Shown: positions 25,782 through 35,196 of the stretch, piece after piece
Position numbering within the stretch: the stretch's first letter is position 1
Layout of the letters: every line of letters starts with the position of its first letter
DNA from: Paraclostridium tenue
GTDB lineage: Bacteria; Bacillota; Clostridia; Peptostreptococcales; Peptostreptococcaceae
Assembly: GCF_015668515.1 (NCBI RefSeq)
Contig: NZ_JADPFO010000001.1
Location: forward strand, 175,139-239,138
Reading direction: 5' to 3'
DNA length: 64,000 bases
Translations under genes and position numbers: made by a program
The notes under the pieces: generated by a model
Seen by the model: only the letters and a program-made list of their open reading frames with translations
What the model was told of the DNA's origin: nothing
The model's database searches: none

Positions 25782-28151
25782 ATGGAAAGAGGGAGTTTTG
25801 ATAGAACTAAGAAGTTAAGAAAGCAAAGTGTTGATACACAACCATTTATAACTATTGAAAGAGCAAAACTTATAACTGAAGGATATAAAAAATATGAAGG
25901 AAGTGTTGAAATACCAGTACTTAGAGCATTAGCATTTAAGCATTATATGGAAAATAGAACTCTTTGTATAAATGATGGAGAGCTTATAGTTGGAGAAAAA
26001 GGGGATTCACCACAAAGTACACCTACTTATCCAGAATTATGTTGTCATACAATGGAAGATTTAGACATAATGGATAAAAGAGAAATTATATCATTTAAAG
26101 TAAGTGATGAAGTTAAAAAAATTCATGAAGAAGAAATAATACCTTTTTGGAAAAACAGACAAATAAGACAGAAAATAGTAAACTCTATGGAAAAAGAATG
26201 GTTAGATTGCTATGAATCTGGAATATTTACTGAGTTTATGGAACAAAGAGCACCAGGTCATACTGTTTGTGGAGGGAGTATATACAAAAAAGGATTCTTA
26301 GATTTTAAAAATGAGATTGAAGAAGAAATATCAAAATTAGATTTTATAAATGATAGTAATGCATATGATAAAAAATCACAATTAGAAGGTATGTCTATTG
26401 CTTGTGATGCAATAATATCTTATGGAAAACGTTATGCTGAATATGCTAGAGAATTAGCATCTAAAGAAAAGGATGAAAAAAAGAAAGATGATTTATTATT
26501 AATAGCAAAAAATTGTGATGTAGTTCCAGCTAATAAGCCAGAAACATTTCATCAAGCAGTACAAATGTATTGGTTTGTGCATGTTGGGGTTACAACCGAA
26601 CTTAACATATGGGATGCATTTAGTCCAGGAAGATTTGATCAACATTTAAATCCTTTTTATGAAAAAGATGTTGATGACAATATATTAAATAGAGAAAAAG
26701 CTAAGGAAATATTAGAGTGTTTATGGGTTAAATTTAATAATCAACCAGCACCTCCAAAAGTAGGAGTTACGCTAAAAGAAAGTGGAACTTATACTGATTT
26801 TGCCAACATAAATACTGGTGGAATAACAGAAGATGGTAAAGATGGAGTTAATGATGTAAGTTATATAATACTAGATGTAATGGATGAAATGAAGTTATTA
26901 CAACCAAGTTCAAATGTTCAGATAAGTAGAAAAACTCCAAGTAAATTTTTAAAAAGAGCTTGTGAAATATCTAGAAAAGGCTGGGGTCAACCAGCATTTT
27001 ATAATACAGAAGCTATAATGCAAGAATTATTAGAGGCAGGAAAAACTATAGAAGATGCTAGATGTGGTGGAACTAGCGGATGTGTTGAAACTGGATGCTA
27101 TGGTAAAGAAGCTTATATACTTACTGGATATTTAAATTTACCTAAAATACTTGAAATAACTTTAAATAATGGTATAGATCCAATGACTAATAAGAAGCTA
27201 GGTATAGAAACTGGAGATGCTAGAGAATTTAAATCGTATGAAGAATTATTTGAAGCTTTTAAAGCTCAATTACATCATTTTGTCAATATAAAGGTTAAAG
27301 GAAATAATGTAATAGAAAAAATATATCAAAAGCATATGCCAGCTCCTTTAATGAGTGTTATAGTAGAAGGGTGTATTAAAAATGCCAAAGACTATAATGC
27401 AGGAGGAGCAAAATACAATACTAAATATATACAAGGGGTTGGAATAGGAACTATAACAGACAGTTTAAGTGCAATAAAATACAATGTATTTGATAAGAAA
27501 AAATTTAGCATGGATGAGTTATTAAAAGCATTAAGTGATAATTTTAAAGAACATGAAGCTATATATAATATGGTAGTTAATAAAACTCCTAAATATGGTA
27601 ATGATGATGACTATGCAGATGATTTGATGAAGGATACATTTGATGCATTTTACAATGAAGTTACAGGAAGAAAATCTCCACTAGGAGCTGATTATAGAAT
27701 AAATATGTTACCTACAACTTGCCATGTATATTTTGGGGAAGTTATGGGAGCTAGTGCAAATGGAAGACTTAGTCAAAAACCATTATCAGAAGGGATATCT
27801 CCAGAAAAAGGAGCAGATACATTTGGACCAACAGCAGTTATAAAATCTTGTTCTAAGATGGATCATTTAAAAACTGGAGGAACTTTACTTAATCAAAGAT
27901 TTGCACCTGCAGTTGTAGAAGGTGAACAAGGACTTGATAATATGGCTAATTTAATTAGAACATATTTTAATATGGATGGACATCATATACAATTTAATGT
28001 ATTTGATAAAAATATTTTATTAGCAGCTCAAAAAAATCCGGATGAATACAAAGATCTAATAGTTAGAGTTGCAGGATATAGTGATCACTTTAATAATTTA
28101 AGTAGAGCACTTCAAGATGAAATAATAGGAAGAACTGAACAAACTTTCTAA
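25782..28151 (+). CDS. hypD: trans-4-hydroxy-L-proline dehydratase (glycyl radical enzyme)
   Basis: A 789-residue glycyl radical enzyme, the length I recall for Clostridioides difficile HypD. It removes water from trans-4-hydroxy-L-proline to give 1-pyrroline-5-carboxylate. Counting from ATG 25782, the thiyl cysteine is Cys434 and the base Glu436 in GGTSGCVETG, the radical glycine is Gly765 in RVAGYSDHF, and the active-site residues His160, Asp278 and Asp339 fall at the published positions. GGGGG upstream selects this ATG over one 15 bp earlier that overlaps hypE. The oxygen-sensitive enzyme is cytosolic. It is followed by proC, which reduces its product to proline for Stickland fermentation. 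Confidence 0.97.
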   Translation: MERGSFDRTKKLRKQSVDTQPFITIERAKLITEGYKKYEGSVEIPVLRALAFKHYMENRTLCINDGELIVGEKGDSPQSTPTYPELCCHTMEDLDIMDKREIISFKVSDEVKKIHEEEIIPFWKNRQIRQKIVNSMEKEWLDCYESGIFTEFMEQRAPGHTVCGGSIYKKGFLDFKNEIEEEISKLDFINDSNAYDKKSQLEGMSIACDAIISYGKRYAEYARELASKEKDEKKKDDLLLIAKNCDVVPANKPETFHQAVQMYWFVHVGVTTELNIWDAFSPGRFDQHLNPFYEKDVDDNILNREKAKEILECLWVKFNNQPAPPKVGVTLKESGTYTDFANINTGGITEDGKDGVNDVSYIILDVMDEMKLLQPSSNVQISRKTPSKFLKRACEISRKGWGQPAFYNTEAIMQELLEAGKTIEDARCGGTSGCVETGCYGKEAYILTGYLNLPKILEITLNNGIDPMTNKKLGIETGDAREFKSYEELFEAFKAQLHHFVNIKVKGNNVIEKIYQKHMPAPLMSVIVEGCIKNAKDYNAGGAKYNTKYIQGVGIGTITDSLSAIKYNVFDKKKFSMDELLKALSDNFKEHEAIYNMVVNKTPKYGNDDDYADDLMKDTFDAFYNEVTGRKSPLGADYRINMLPTTCHVYFGEVMGASANGRLSQKPLSEGISPEKGADTFGPTAVIKSCSKMDHLKTGGTLLNQRFAPAVVEGEQGLDNMANLIRTYFNMDGHHIQFNVFDKNILLAAQKNPDEYKDLIVRVAGYSDHFNNLSRALQDEIIGRTEQTF

Positions 28152-28163
28152 AATAGCTAAAAA

Positions 28164-28228
28164 AGGGTATGTTTTAAGAATTAACATAAAGTATAAAATT
28201 TACTTAAACAATTCTTAAGACAGACCCT
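28164..28228. repeat. 19-bp near-perfect inverted repeat between hypD and proC
   Basis: Positions 28164-28182 pair with 28210-28228 at 17 of 19 positions (one further position is a G-U wobble), with outer arms AGGGT/ACCCT and inner arms TTAAGAATT/AATTCTTAA and a 27-nt AT-rich loop. There is no T-run. It could be an RNA-processing or stability hairpin, or a small MITE-like element of ~65 bp. Confidence 0.6.
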
Positions 28229-28285
28229 ATATTTGTTTAATCAAAATGATAAATTTATAACATATAATAAGGAGAGATTTTAAAT

Positions 28286-29092
28286 ATGGATAAGAAAATT
28301 GGTTTTATAGGTTCAGGGAATATGGCTAAGGCTATGATAGGTGGAATAGTTAAATCAAAATTGGTAGACTCAAATAATGTAATAGCTTCTGATTTAAATG
28401 AGTTAGTACTTGAAAATGTTAAAAATGAATATGGCATAAATGTAACTACAAACTCTAAAGAAGTAGTGAAATTTAGTGATATAGTTATAGTAGCTGTAAA
28501 GCCTAATGTTTATGATATAGTTTTAGAAGGTGTTAAAGAACTAATAGACAATGAAAAAATAATAGTTACAATAGCTGCAGGAAAAACTATAGAATCAATA
28601 GAAAATGTTATAGGTAATGATAAAAAAGTTATAAGAACTATGCCAAATACACCAGCACTTGTAAATGAAGGAATGAGTGCACTTTGCAAAAATAAAAATA
28701 TAACAGATGAAGAATTAAATATAGTCAAAGAAATTTTTAATTCATTTGGTAAAGCTGAAATAGTAAATGAATATTTAATAGATTCTGTAATAGGTGTTAG
28801 TGGTTCAGCACCAGCATATGTATTTATGTTTATAGAAGCTATGGCAGATGCTGCTGTTTTAGCTGGAATGCCAAGAAATCAAGCTTATACATTTGCAGCT
28901 CAAGCTGTTATGGGTTCTGCAAAGATGGTTCTTGAAACAGATAAACATCCAGGCGAATTAAAAGATATGGTGTGTTCTCCAGGAGGAACTACAATAGAAG
29001 CAGTTAAAACTTTAGAAGCAGAAGGGTTTAGAAGTGCAGTTATAAAAGCAATAGGTGACTGTATAGAAAAATCTAAAGAAATGAGTAAATAA
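28286..29092 (+). CDS. proC: Pyrroline-5-carboxylate reductase
   Basis: A 268-residue NAD(P)H-dependent reductase that turns 1-pyrroline-5-carboxylate into L-proline. The Rossmann start is KKIGFIGSGNMAKAMIGG. The C-terminal family signature runs from SGSAPAYVFMFIEAMADA to the PGGTTIEAVKTLE region. Length is normal. It follows hypD by 134 bp with its own AAGGAGAG site. With HypD upstream, the pair makes proline from hydroxyproline, which supports Stickland electron-acceptor use. Confidence 0.96.
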   Translation: MDKKIGFIGSGNMAKAMIGGIVKSKLVDSNNVIASDLNELVLENVKNEYGINVTTNSKEVVKFSDIVIVAVKPNVYDIVLEGVKELIDNEKIIVTIAAGKTIESIENVIGNDKKVIRTMPNTPALVNEGMSALCKNKNITDEELNIVKEIFNSFGKAEIVNEYLIDSVIGVSGSAPAYVFMFIEAMADAAVLAGMPRNQAYTFAAQAVMGSAKMVLETDKHPGELKDMVCSPGGTTIEAVKTLEAEGFRSAVIKAIGDCIEKSKEMSK

Positions 29093-29093
29093 T

Positions 29094-29140
29094 AAAAAAG
29101 ATGTCTTAAAATTATAATAAATTTTAAGACATCTTTTTTA
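29094..29140. terminator. Bidirectional terminator between proC and the DUF4363 gene
   Basis: AAAAAAGATGTCTTAAAAT pairs with ATTTTAAGACATCTTTTTT; it serves convergent genes on both strands. Confidence 0.9.
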
Positions 29141-29518
29141 TAGTATATGATCAAGATTATACCTTTCAGATTCTATCATACGATGTAGATATATTTTTAT
29201 ATTTTCTATTTGTTCTAAACAGCTTCCTATATCTTTTAAATAGATACCATCAGATAATATATTAAAAGATAGTTCGATATCTCCTAAATGAGAATGATTT
29301 AAAAATTTAAACCAATGTCTAGAGTCTTTCATAAAATTTTTCTTTATTTTGTTATTTAATTTATCGCATTCTTGCCAATCTTCATTTTTTACATATACTT
29401 CAAGCTTATTTAAAGATTCTACATAGGTATCTGCAAAATCTTCTGCTTTAAAAGATACAAATAAGCCTAAACTAACAAGTAATATAGTCCAAATCATAGT
29501 AAAGATAATAGATTTCAA
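29138..29518 (-). CDS. DUF4363 family membrane-anchored protein
   Basis: A 126-residue protein with one N-terminal TM helix (SIIFTMIWTILLVSLGLFV) and a helical outside domain with WQECDKLNNKIKKNF and HLGDIELSFNIL motifs typical of DUF4363. A TTG start at 29518 is chosen because AGAGGTG lies just upstream and it leaves 19 bp after the DUF421 gene. An ATG at 29572 would overlap that gene by 35 bp. DUF421 and DUF4363 genes commonly neighbour each other in clostridia, and some are linked to sporulation, but no activity is known. Confidence 0.75.
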   Translation of the reverse strand: MKSIIFTMIWTILLVSLGLFVSFKAEDFADTYVESLNKLEVYVKNEDWQECDKLNNKIKKNFMKDSRHWFKFLNHSHLGDIELSFNILSDGIYLKDIGSCLEQIENIKIYLHRMIESERYNLDHIL

Positions 29519-29537
29519 TATATCACCTCTTAAGTAA

Positions 29538-30188
29538 TTATTTTCTTTGTATGAAAAAATTGTCTTTTTCATCTAATATACAAATTAAAGTATCAGAAAT
29601 AGAGTTGATATTATTTTTTTTAAGTTCTGATAAAAGCCAATTCGTATTTTTATTTATACTTTCAAGATTACATTTTATTAATCGACCATCTAATATCAAA
29701 GGAATAGGTAAGTGATTAAAGTTTTCTTTAGGAATTTTTTCATAGCCAGGATTAGGAACTATACTAAGATTTCCATCAGTTTCAAGTATTACATAATAAA
29801 CATCTTTTAAGTTAAAGTACCCCTGAATTCTAAGTTGTTCTAAAAGTTCATCCATAGTTACTCTTTCAAGTTTTAAAGCATTGTAATTAATTTTACCTTT
29901 ATCTATAAGGATAGCAGGTTTTCCATTTAATAAGAGTCTAAAACTTCTACATTTTAAAGTTAAATAAGAAATTATTATTTGCATAAATACTAAACCAGTA
30001 ATAGCTGCAATTCCATAAACTATAGGAATTTCATTATTTTGCATAGGGATAGCAGCAACTTCAGCAATTAAAAGAGTTATAACTAAATCAAAAGAATTCA
30101 TTTCAGCTATTTCGCCTTTTCCCATAATACGAAGTGATATTAAAACTGCTATATAAAGAACTATACTTCTAATTAAAACAACAATCAT
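29538..30188 (-). CDS. DUF421 (YetF-like) membrane protein
   Basis: A 216-residue protein with three N-terminal TM helices (VVLIRSIVLYIAVLISL, ITLLIAEVAAIPM region, and GIAAITGLVFMQIIISYL), followed by two small cytoplasmic domains, the first holding LLNGKPAILIDKGKINYNAL. The LRIMGKGEIAEMNSFDLV motif is the DUF421 signature. Homologues are YetF and YrbG in Bacillus, of unknown role, with links to spore membranes. It is the first gene of a two-gene operon with DUF4363. Confidence 0.88.
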   Translation of the reverse strand: MIVVLIRSIVLYIAVLISLRIMGKGEIAEMNSFDLVITLLIAEVAAIPMQNNEIPIVYGIAAITGLVFMQIIISYLTLKCRSFRLLLNGKPAILIDKGKINYNALKLERVTMDELLEQLRIQGYFNLKDVYYVILETDGNLSIVPNPGYEKIPKENFNHLPIPLILDGRLIKCNLESINKNTNWLLSELKKNNINSISDTLICILDEKDNFFIQRK

Positions 30189-30377
30189 AGACTACCATCC
30201 TTTATTATATATTTAACGTTGAATTAGATATATAATATTATTTGTAATTATTTAAAATATATACAGTTAAAAATTAAATGATATCTTTAAAATAATTTAT
30301 AAATTTGGTATAATTAATTTTAAATTCAAAAAATCGACAACAAAATATATAATGAAGTAATTTAAGGAGGGCTAGTT

Positions 30378-31811
30378 GTGGCTAAAAGAAAACAAGTACA
30401 CGTTCCTATAGAAAAAATACAAGAACAAGATAGATTTATAGAGGCAATAGCTGAAACTACTAATAGATATTATGCTATACATGGAAGAAAGCCAAGATAT
30501 ATGATACAAACTTTTGGATGTCAAATGAATGAACATGACTCTGAAAAGTTATGTGCAATGCTTGAGGAAATGGGTTATACTCAAGGATTAACTGCAGCTG
30601 AGTGTGAATTAGTAATTTACAATACTTGTGCAGTAAGAGAAAATGCAGAGCTTAAAGTTTACGGAAATTTAGGACAATTAAAACCTTTAAAGAAGAAAAA
30701 TCCAGATTTAAAAATAGCTGTATGTGGATGTATGATGCAACAAAGTCATGTAGTAGATGAAATAAAAACTAAATATAGACATGTAGATCTAGTATTTGGT
30801 ACACATAACTTATACAAATTCCCTGAGTTATTAGCAAGTTCTATGGACTCACAAAGAACGTTAATAGATGTTTGGGATGTTGATGGAGAAGTTGTAGAAG
30901 GTCTTAGAAGTAATAGAAAATTTGAATTAAAAGCATTTGTAAATATAATGTATGGATGTAATAATTTCTGTACTTACTGTATAGTACCGTATACTAGAGG
31001 TAGAGAAAGAAGTAGAACTCCAGAAGATATAATAAATGAGATAAAAGAATTAGTTGCAAACGGAACAAAAGAAGTAACATTACTTGGACAAAATGTTGAC
31101 TCATACGGTAAAACATTAGAAAATCCAATAAGATTTGACCAATTATTAAGAATGGTAAATGATATAGAAGGATTAGAAAGAGTAAGATTTATGACTTCTC
31201 ATCCAAAAGATATATCTGATGAAGTTATATATGCAATAAGAGATTGTGATAAAGTTTGTGAATTTTTACATTTACCAATTCAGTGTGGAAGTACTAAATT
31301 ACTTAAAGCAATGAATAGACATTACACTAAAGAATATTACTTAGAAATAATAGAAAAAGCTAGAAAAGAAGTTCCAGATATAGCTTTCTCTACTGACCTG
31401 ATGATAGGGTTCCCAGGAGAAACTGAAGAAGATTTACTTGATACAATAGATGTAGTTAAAAAAGTTAGATATGATTCTGCATTTACATTTATATATTCAA
31501 AGAGACAAGGAACACCTGCTGCTAAAATGGAAAATCAAATACCTGAAAATATAAAACATGAAAGATTTAATAAAGTATTAGAAGAAGTAAATAAAATCTG
31601 TGAAGAAATAAGTAAATCATATGAAGGAAAAACTGTTGAAGTTTTAGTTGAAGGAAAAAGTAAAACAGATGACAATAAATTTACTGGTAGAACAAGACAA
31701 AACAAACTAGTTAATTTTGAATCTGACAGAGAAGATATAATAGGAACTCTTGTAAATGTTAAAATTACAGAGTCAAAGACATTCTCATTAAACGGAATAA
31801 TGGTAGATTAG
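30378..31811 (+). CDS. miaB: tRNA-2-methylthio-N6-dimethylallyladenosine synthase
   Basis: A 477-residue radical-SAM methylthiotransferase that acts on i6A37 of tRNA. The N-terminal UPF0004 domain has cysteines in [20 protein letters not shown] and CGCMMQQ, which bind the auxiliary cluster. The SAM-cluster motif CNNFCTYC is near residues 193-200, and the TRAM domain is at the C-terminus ([10 protein letters not shown] onward). GTG 30378 follows AAGGAGGG. It works on the product of MiaA, whose gene is at 45264, further along the same strand. Confidence 0.97.
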   Translation: MAKRKQVHVPIEKIQEQDRFIEAIAETTNRYYAIHGRKPRYMIQTFGCQMNEHDSEKLCAMLEEMGYTQGLTAAECELVIYNTCAVRENAELKVYGNLGQLKPLKKKNPDLKIAVCGCMMQQSHVVDEIKTKYRHVDLVFGTHNLYKFPELLASSMDSQRTLIDVWDVDGEVVEGLRSNRKFELKAFVNIMYGCNNFCTYCIVPYTRGRERSRTPEDIINEIKELVANGTKEVTLLGQNVDSYGKTLENPIRFDQLLRMVNDIEGLERVRFMTSHPKDISDEVIYAIRDCDKVCEFLHLPIQCGSTKLLKAMNRHYTKEYYLEIIEKARKEVPDIAFSTDLMIGFPGETEEDLLDTIDVVKKVRYDSAFTFIYSKRQGTPAAKMENQIPENIKHERFNKVLEEVNKICEEISKSYEGKTVEVLVEGKSKTDDNKFTGRTRQNKLVNFESDREDIIGTLVNVKITESKTFSLNGIMVD

Positions 31812-31821
31812 AAAATTATTT

Positions 31822-31851
31822 AAAAAAAACAGCCACAAAGGCTGTTTTTTT
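31822..31851 (+). terminator. Rho-independent terminator after miaB
   Basis: AAAAAAACAGCC, ACAAA loop, GGCTGTTTTTTT. Confidence 0.92.
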
Positions 31852-32010
31852 ATGTATAATATAGTTGTAAATGATATATAAGTTAATTAATTTTATATAC
31901 ATGAAATCGTATATAACTATCTAGGAAAATGTTATCATTTAGGGGTTGATGTTATATATGATGTATCTAAAATTAAAATATAAATTATTTGGCAGAATGG
32001 AGATAGAGTT

Positions 32011-32901
32011 ATGGGAAGTAAAATTGTTAAAAAGAAAAAACTAACAGATAGTATTTATCTAATGGATATAGAAGCTCCAAGAGTTGCAAAAGCTTCTAAG
32101 CCAGGACAATTTATTATTGTAAAAAATGATGAAAAAGGTGAGAGGATACCTCTTACAATAGCTGACTATGACACTAATAAGGGAACGGTTAGTATAGTAT
32201 TCCAAACTGTTGGAGCTAGTACTAAACAACTTGAAACATTTGAAGAAGGGGATTATGTTGCTGATTTTGTTGGACCATTAGGCATGCCTAGTGAGTTTGT
32301 TGAAGAAGACATAAATGAATTAAAAAATAAAAAAATGATATTTGTAGCTGGAGGAGTTGGAGCTGCACCAGTATATCCACAAGTTAAGTGGTTTAAAGAA
32401 CATGGAATAGATGTTGATGTTATAGTTGGATCTAGGACAAAAGATTTATTAATTTTAGAAGATGAAATGAGAGAAGTCGCTGGAAATCTTTATATTTGCA
32501 CAGATGATGGTACATATGGATTTAATGGAAGAGTTACAGATTGCTTAAAAGATTTAGTTGAAAATCAAGGTAAAAAGTATGATCATGCAGTGGTTATAGG
32601 ACCTATGATAATGATGAAATTTATGTGTATGTTAACTAAAGATTTAGGTATACCTACTACAGTAAGTTTAAACCCTATAATGGTTGATGGAACAGGAATG
32701 TGTGGAGCATGCAGAGTTAATGTTGGTGGTAAAATAAAATTTGCATGCGTAGATGGGCCTGAATTTGATGGGCACTTAGTTAATTTTGACGAGTCTATGA
32801 GAAGACAGGCTATGTATAAAACAGAAGAAGGAAGAGCCATACTAAAACAAGAAGAAGGGGATACGCATCAACATGGCGGATGCGGATGTGGAGGTAATTA
32901 A
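32011..32901 (+). CDS. nfnA: NfnA, FAD/[2Fe-2S] subunit of electron-bifurcating transhydrogenase
   Basis: A 296-residue flavoprotein subunit of NADH-dependent reduced ferredoxin:NADP+ oxidoreductase. The FAD-binding barrel holds RIPLTIADYD, the NAD-binding part holds VAGGVGAAPVYPQ, and the C-terminal [2Fe-2S] loop is GTGMCGACRVNV with a later FACVDGPEF cysteine. A His/Gly/Cys-rich tail ends it. It resembles PyrK and SudB, but the adjoining nfnB identifies it as NfnA. The complex reversibly couples NADPH oxidation to NAD+ and ferredoxin reduction in the cytosol, useful in amino-acid fermentation. The two genes are 2 bp apart. Confidence 0.9.
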   Translation: MGSKIVKKKKLTDSIYLMDIEAPRVAKASKPGQFIIVKNDEKGERIPLTIADYDTNKGTVSIVFQTVGASTKQLETFEEGDYVADFVGPLGMPSEFVEEDINELKNKKMIFVAGGVGAAPVYPQVKWFKEHGIDVDVIVGSRTKDLLILEDEMREVAGNLYICTDDGTYGFNGRVTDCLKDLVENQGKKYDHAVVIGPMIMMKFMCMLTKDLGIPTTVSLNPIMVDGTGMCGACRVNVGGKIKFACVDGPEFDGHLVNFDESMRRQAMYKTEEGRAILKQEEGDTHQHGGCGCGGN

Positions 32902-32903
32902 TC

Positions 32904-34304
32904 ATGAGCAAAGTTAAAGTACCAGTTAGACACCAAGAAGCTGAAGTTAGAGTTAAAAATTTCGATGAAGTTTGTTTAGGATATAATAAAGAAGAAGCAA
33001 TACAAGAAGCTAGTAGATGCTTAGAATGTAAAAAACCAAGATGTGTAACTGGATGTCCAGTTGAAATTAATATACCGGGATTTATTGGTAAATTAAAAGA
33101 GGGTGACATTGAAGGTGCTGCTAAAGTAATAGCTAAAGATAGTTCACTTCCTGCTGTATGTGGAAGGGTTTGCCCTCAGGAAAATCAATGTGAGGGAGTA
33201 TGTGTTCTTGGAATAAAATCAGATGCAGTAGCAATAGGAAAATTAGAAAAGTTTGTTGCAGATTATTCTAGAGAACATAATTTTGATTTAGCTATAAAAC
33301 AAGAACCAAATAATATAAAAGTTGCTGTCATAGGAAGTGGTCCTGCTGGGCTTGCTTGTGCAGGTGACTTAGCTAAATTAGGGTATGATGTTACTATATT
33401 TGAAGCAATGCATGAACCTGGTGGAGTTTTAACTTATGGAATTCCTGAATTTAGATTACCTAAAGATGGTGTTGTGAAGCCAGAAATAGAAAATATAAAA
33501 AATTTAGGTGTACATATAGAAACAAATATAATAATAGGAAGAACTATAACTATAGATGAATTATTAAATGAAGAAGGATTTGAAGCTGTATTTATAGGTT
33601 CAGGGGCAGGACTACCTAAGTTTATGGGAATAGCAGGAGAAAATGCTAATGGAGTATGCTCTGCTAATGAATTTTTAACAAGAGTAAATTTAATGAAAGC
33701 ATATAGAGAAGATTATATGACTCCAGTAAGAGCTGGTAAAAGTGTTGCAGTAATAGGAGGAGGAAATGTTGCTATGGATGCTGCTAGAACTGCAGCTAGA
33801 TTAGGAGCAGAAACTCACATAGTATATAGAAGAGGAGAAGCAGAGCTTCCTGCTAGACTTGAAGAAGTTCACCATGCTAAGGAAGAAGGAGTAATATTTG
33901 ATACTTTAACTAATCCAGTAGAAATTTTAACTGATGAAAATGGAGAAGTTAAAGGTATGGTATGTGTAAAAATGGAATTAGGAGAAGCTGATGCATCAGG
34001 AAGAAGAAGACCTAAACCTATAGAAAACTCTGAGTTTATTATGGAAGTAGATACAGTTATTATGGCTCTTGGAACATCTCCAAATCCATTAATAACATCT
34101 ACTACAGAAGGTTTAGATACAAATAAATGGGAATGTATAGTAGCTGATGACAATGGTGTAACTTCTAAAGATGGAGTTTTTGCTGGAGGAGATGCAGTTA
34201 CAGGTGCAGCAACAGTTATATCTGCGATGGGTGCTGGTAGAAAAGCAGCAAAAGCGATAAATGAATATTTAAAAAATAAAACAGCTGAAAATGCTAATAT
34301 ATAG
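32904..34304 (+). CDS. nfnB: NfnB, FAD/[4Fe-4S] NADPH-binding subunit of the transhydrogenase
   Basis: A 466-residue partner of NfnA. The N-terminal domain carries cysteines for two [4Fe-4S] clusters (CLECKKPRCVTGCPVE and CGRVCPQENQCEGVC, ~residues 38-105). It is followed by the FAD Rossmann VAVIGSGPAGLACAGDLAK and the NADPH motif VAVIGGGNVAMDAARTAAR. It is homologous to the small subunit of glutamate synthase (GltD/GltA), but no large subunit is nearby and nfnA is 2 bp upstream. This NfnAB pair is soluble. Confidence 0.92.
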   Translation: MSKVKVPVRHQEAEVRVKNFDEVCLGYNKEEAIQEASRCLECKKPRCVTGCPVEINIPGFIGKLKEGDIEGAAKVIAKDSSLPAVCGRVCPQENQCEGVCVLGIKSDAVAIGKLEKFVADYSREHNFDLAIKQEPNNIKVAVIGSGPAGLACAGDLAKLGYDVTIFEAMHEPGGVLTYGIPEFRLPKDGVVKPEIENIKNLGVHIETNIIIGRTITIDELLNEEGFEAVFIGSGAGLPKFMGIAGENANGVCSANEFLTRVNLMKAYREDYMTPVRAGKSVAVIGGGNVAMDAARTAARLGAETHIVYRRGEAELPARLEEVHHAKEEGVIFDTLTNPVEILTDENGEVKGMVCVKMELGEADASGRRRPKPIENSEFIMEVDTVIMALGTSPNPLITSTTEGLDTNKWECIVADDNGVTSKDGVFAGGDAVTGAATVISAMGAGRKAAKAINEYLKNKTAENANI

Positions 34305-34309
34305 TTGAT

Positions 34310-34361
34310 AAAAATGAGTATCTCAAAGTGCAATTTAACATTTAGAGATACTCATTTTTTA
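34310..34361. terminator. Bidirectional terminator between nfnB and the Nudix gene
   Basis: AAAAATGAGTATCTC pairs with GAGATACTCATTTTTT across ~18 nt; the neighbouring genes converge here. Confidence 0.85.
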
Positions 34362-34366
34362 AATAT

Positions 34367-34975
34367 TTATTTTAATAACTTTAAAAAATTATCAAGTATT
34401 TTACCGGTTATTCCCCATATAACATAGTTTTTATACATATAAAATAAAGAATCATAGTATCCTCCTTGAAACTTATAGTTTTTTTTATGAGGAATTAATT
34501 CATAAGGAAAATTTTTATTTGGGATAACCTTAACTTCATTTTCATATTTAATAGGTTCATTTTCCAGTAAGTGAGATATAGGAACTAAAAATATATGGTC
34601 TACTTCATCTTTATTTATATTTAATATATCTATATTTTTTATAATTCCAACAAATGGATGAATTATAAGATTTGAAGGACTTATAAATAAATCAAGTTCA
34701 CTTAAAATTTCAATATTGCTAGAAATTGTTCCTAATTCTTCACAGGTTTCTCGTACACAAGCTTCATAGGGAGTTTCATTAACTTCTATTTTTCCTCCAG
34801 GAAAAGATATTTCACTAGGTTGAGATTTTAAAGTTTTAGAACGTACTTCAAATAATATAAAGTGAGAATCTTTTAGTTTAATTATTGGTATTAAAACAGA
34901 TGCTTTTTTCATATTTTCATGGCCATTTATATATGGAGTATAATCTTTAAAAATGTCTTTTAAATCTTTTATCAA
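34367..34975 (-). CDS. Nudix hydrolase, CoA-pyrophosphatase-like
   Basis: A 202-residue cytosolic hydrolase. The Nudix box is GGKIEVNETPYEACVRETCEELG (first G near residue 60), with all catalytic Glu residues present. FEVRSKTLKSQPSEISFPGG just before it matches the CoA-pyrophosphatase (NudL/PCD1, UPF0035) pattern of RSxxLxxxPGEISFPGG only in part: the usual His-x-Gly is replaced by Gln-Pro-Ser. Substrate specificity is therefore uncertain. Single gene with its own start region. Confidence 0.85.
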   Translation of the reverse strand: MIKDLKDIFKDYTPYINGHENMKKASVLIPIIKLKDSHFILFEVRSKTLKSQPSEISFPGGKIEVNETPYEACVRETCEELGTISSNIEILSELDLFISPSNLIIHPFVGIIKNIDILNINKDEVDHIFLVPISHLLENEPIKYENEVKVIPNKNFPYELIPHKKNYKFQGGYYDSLFYMYKNYVIWGITGKILDNFLKLLK

Positions 34976-35196
34976 TGTAAATACCTCGATTCTTATTTTA
35001 GTTATATTACTATTATATAACTAAGGTCAGTTTATACACTTAAAAACTTGTAAAAATATATATTCAAAGTTTAAAATATATAAAAATTAATAGCTTATTA
35101 TAGTGAATAAGCCACTAAAACCTTAAAAATACATGACTAAATTAAAAATTTATGTATAATATTAAATAGGATATTAAATAGTAAGGAGAATTTAAG

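Noticed and set aside
32011-34304. Glutamate synthase or PyrK/dihydroorotate dehydrogenase subunits
   Set aside because: No glutamate synthase large subunit or pyrD is present, and the two genes lie 2 bp apart in the NfnA-NfnB order with the matching cluster motifs.
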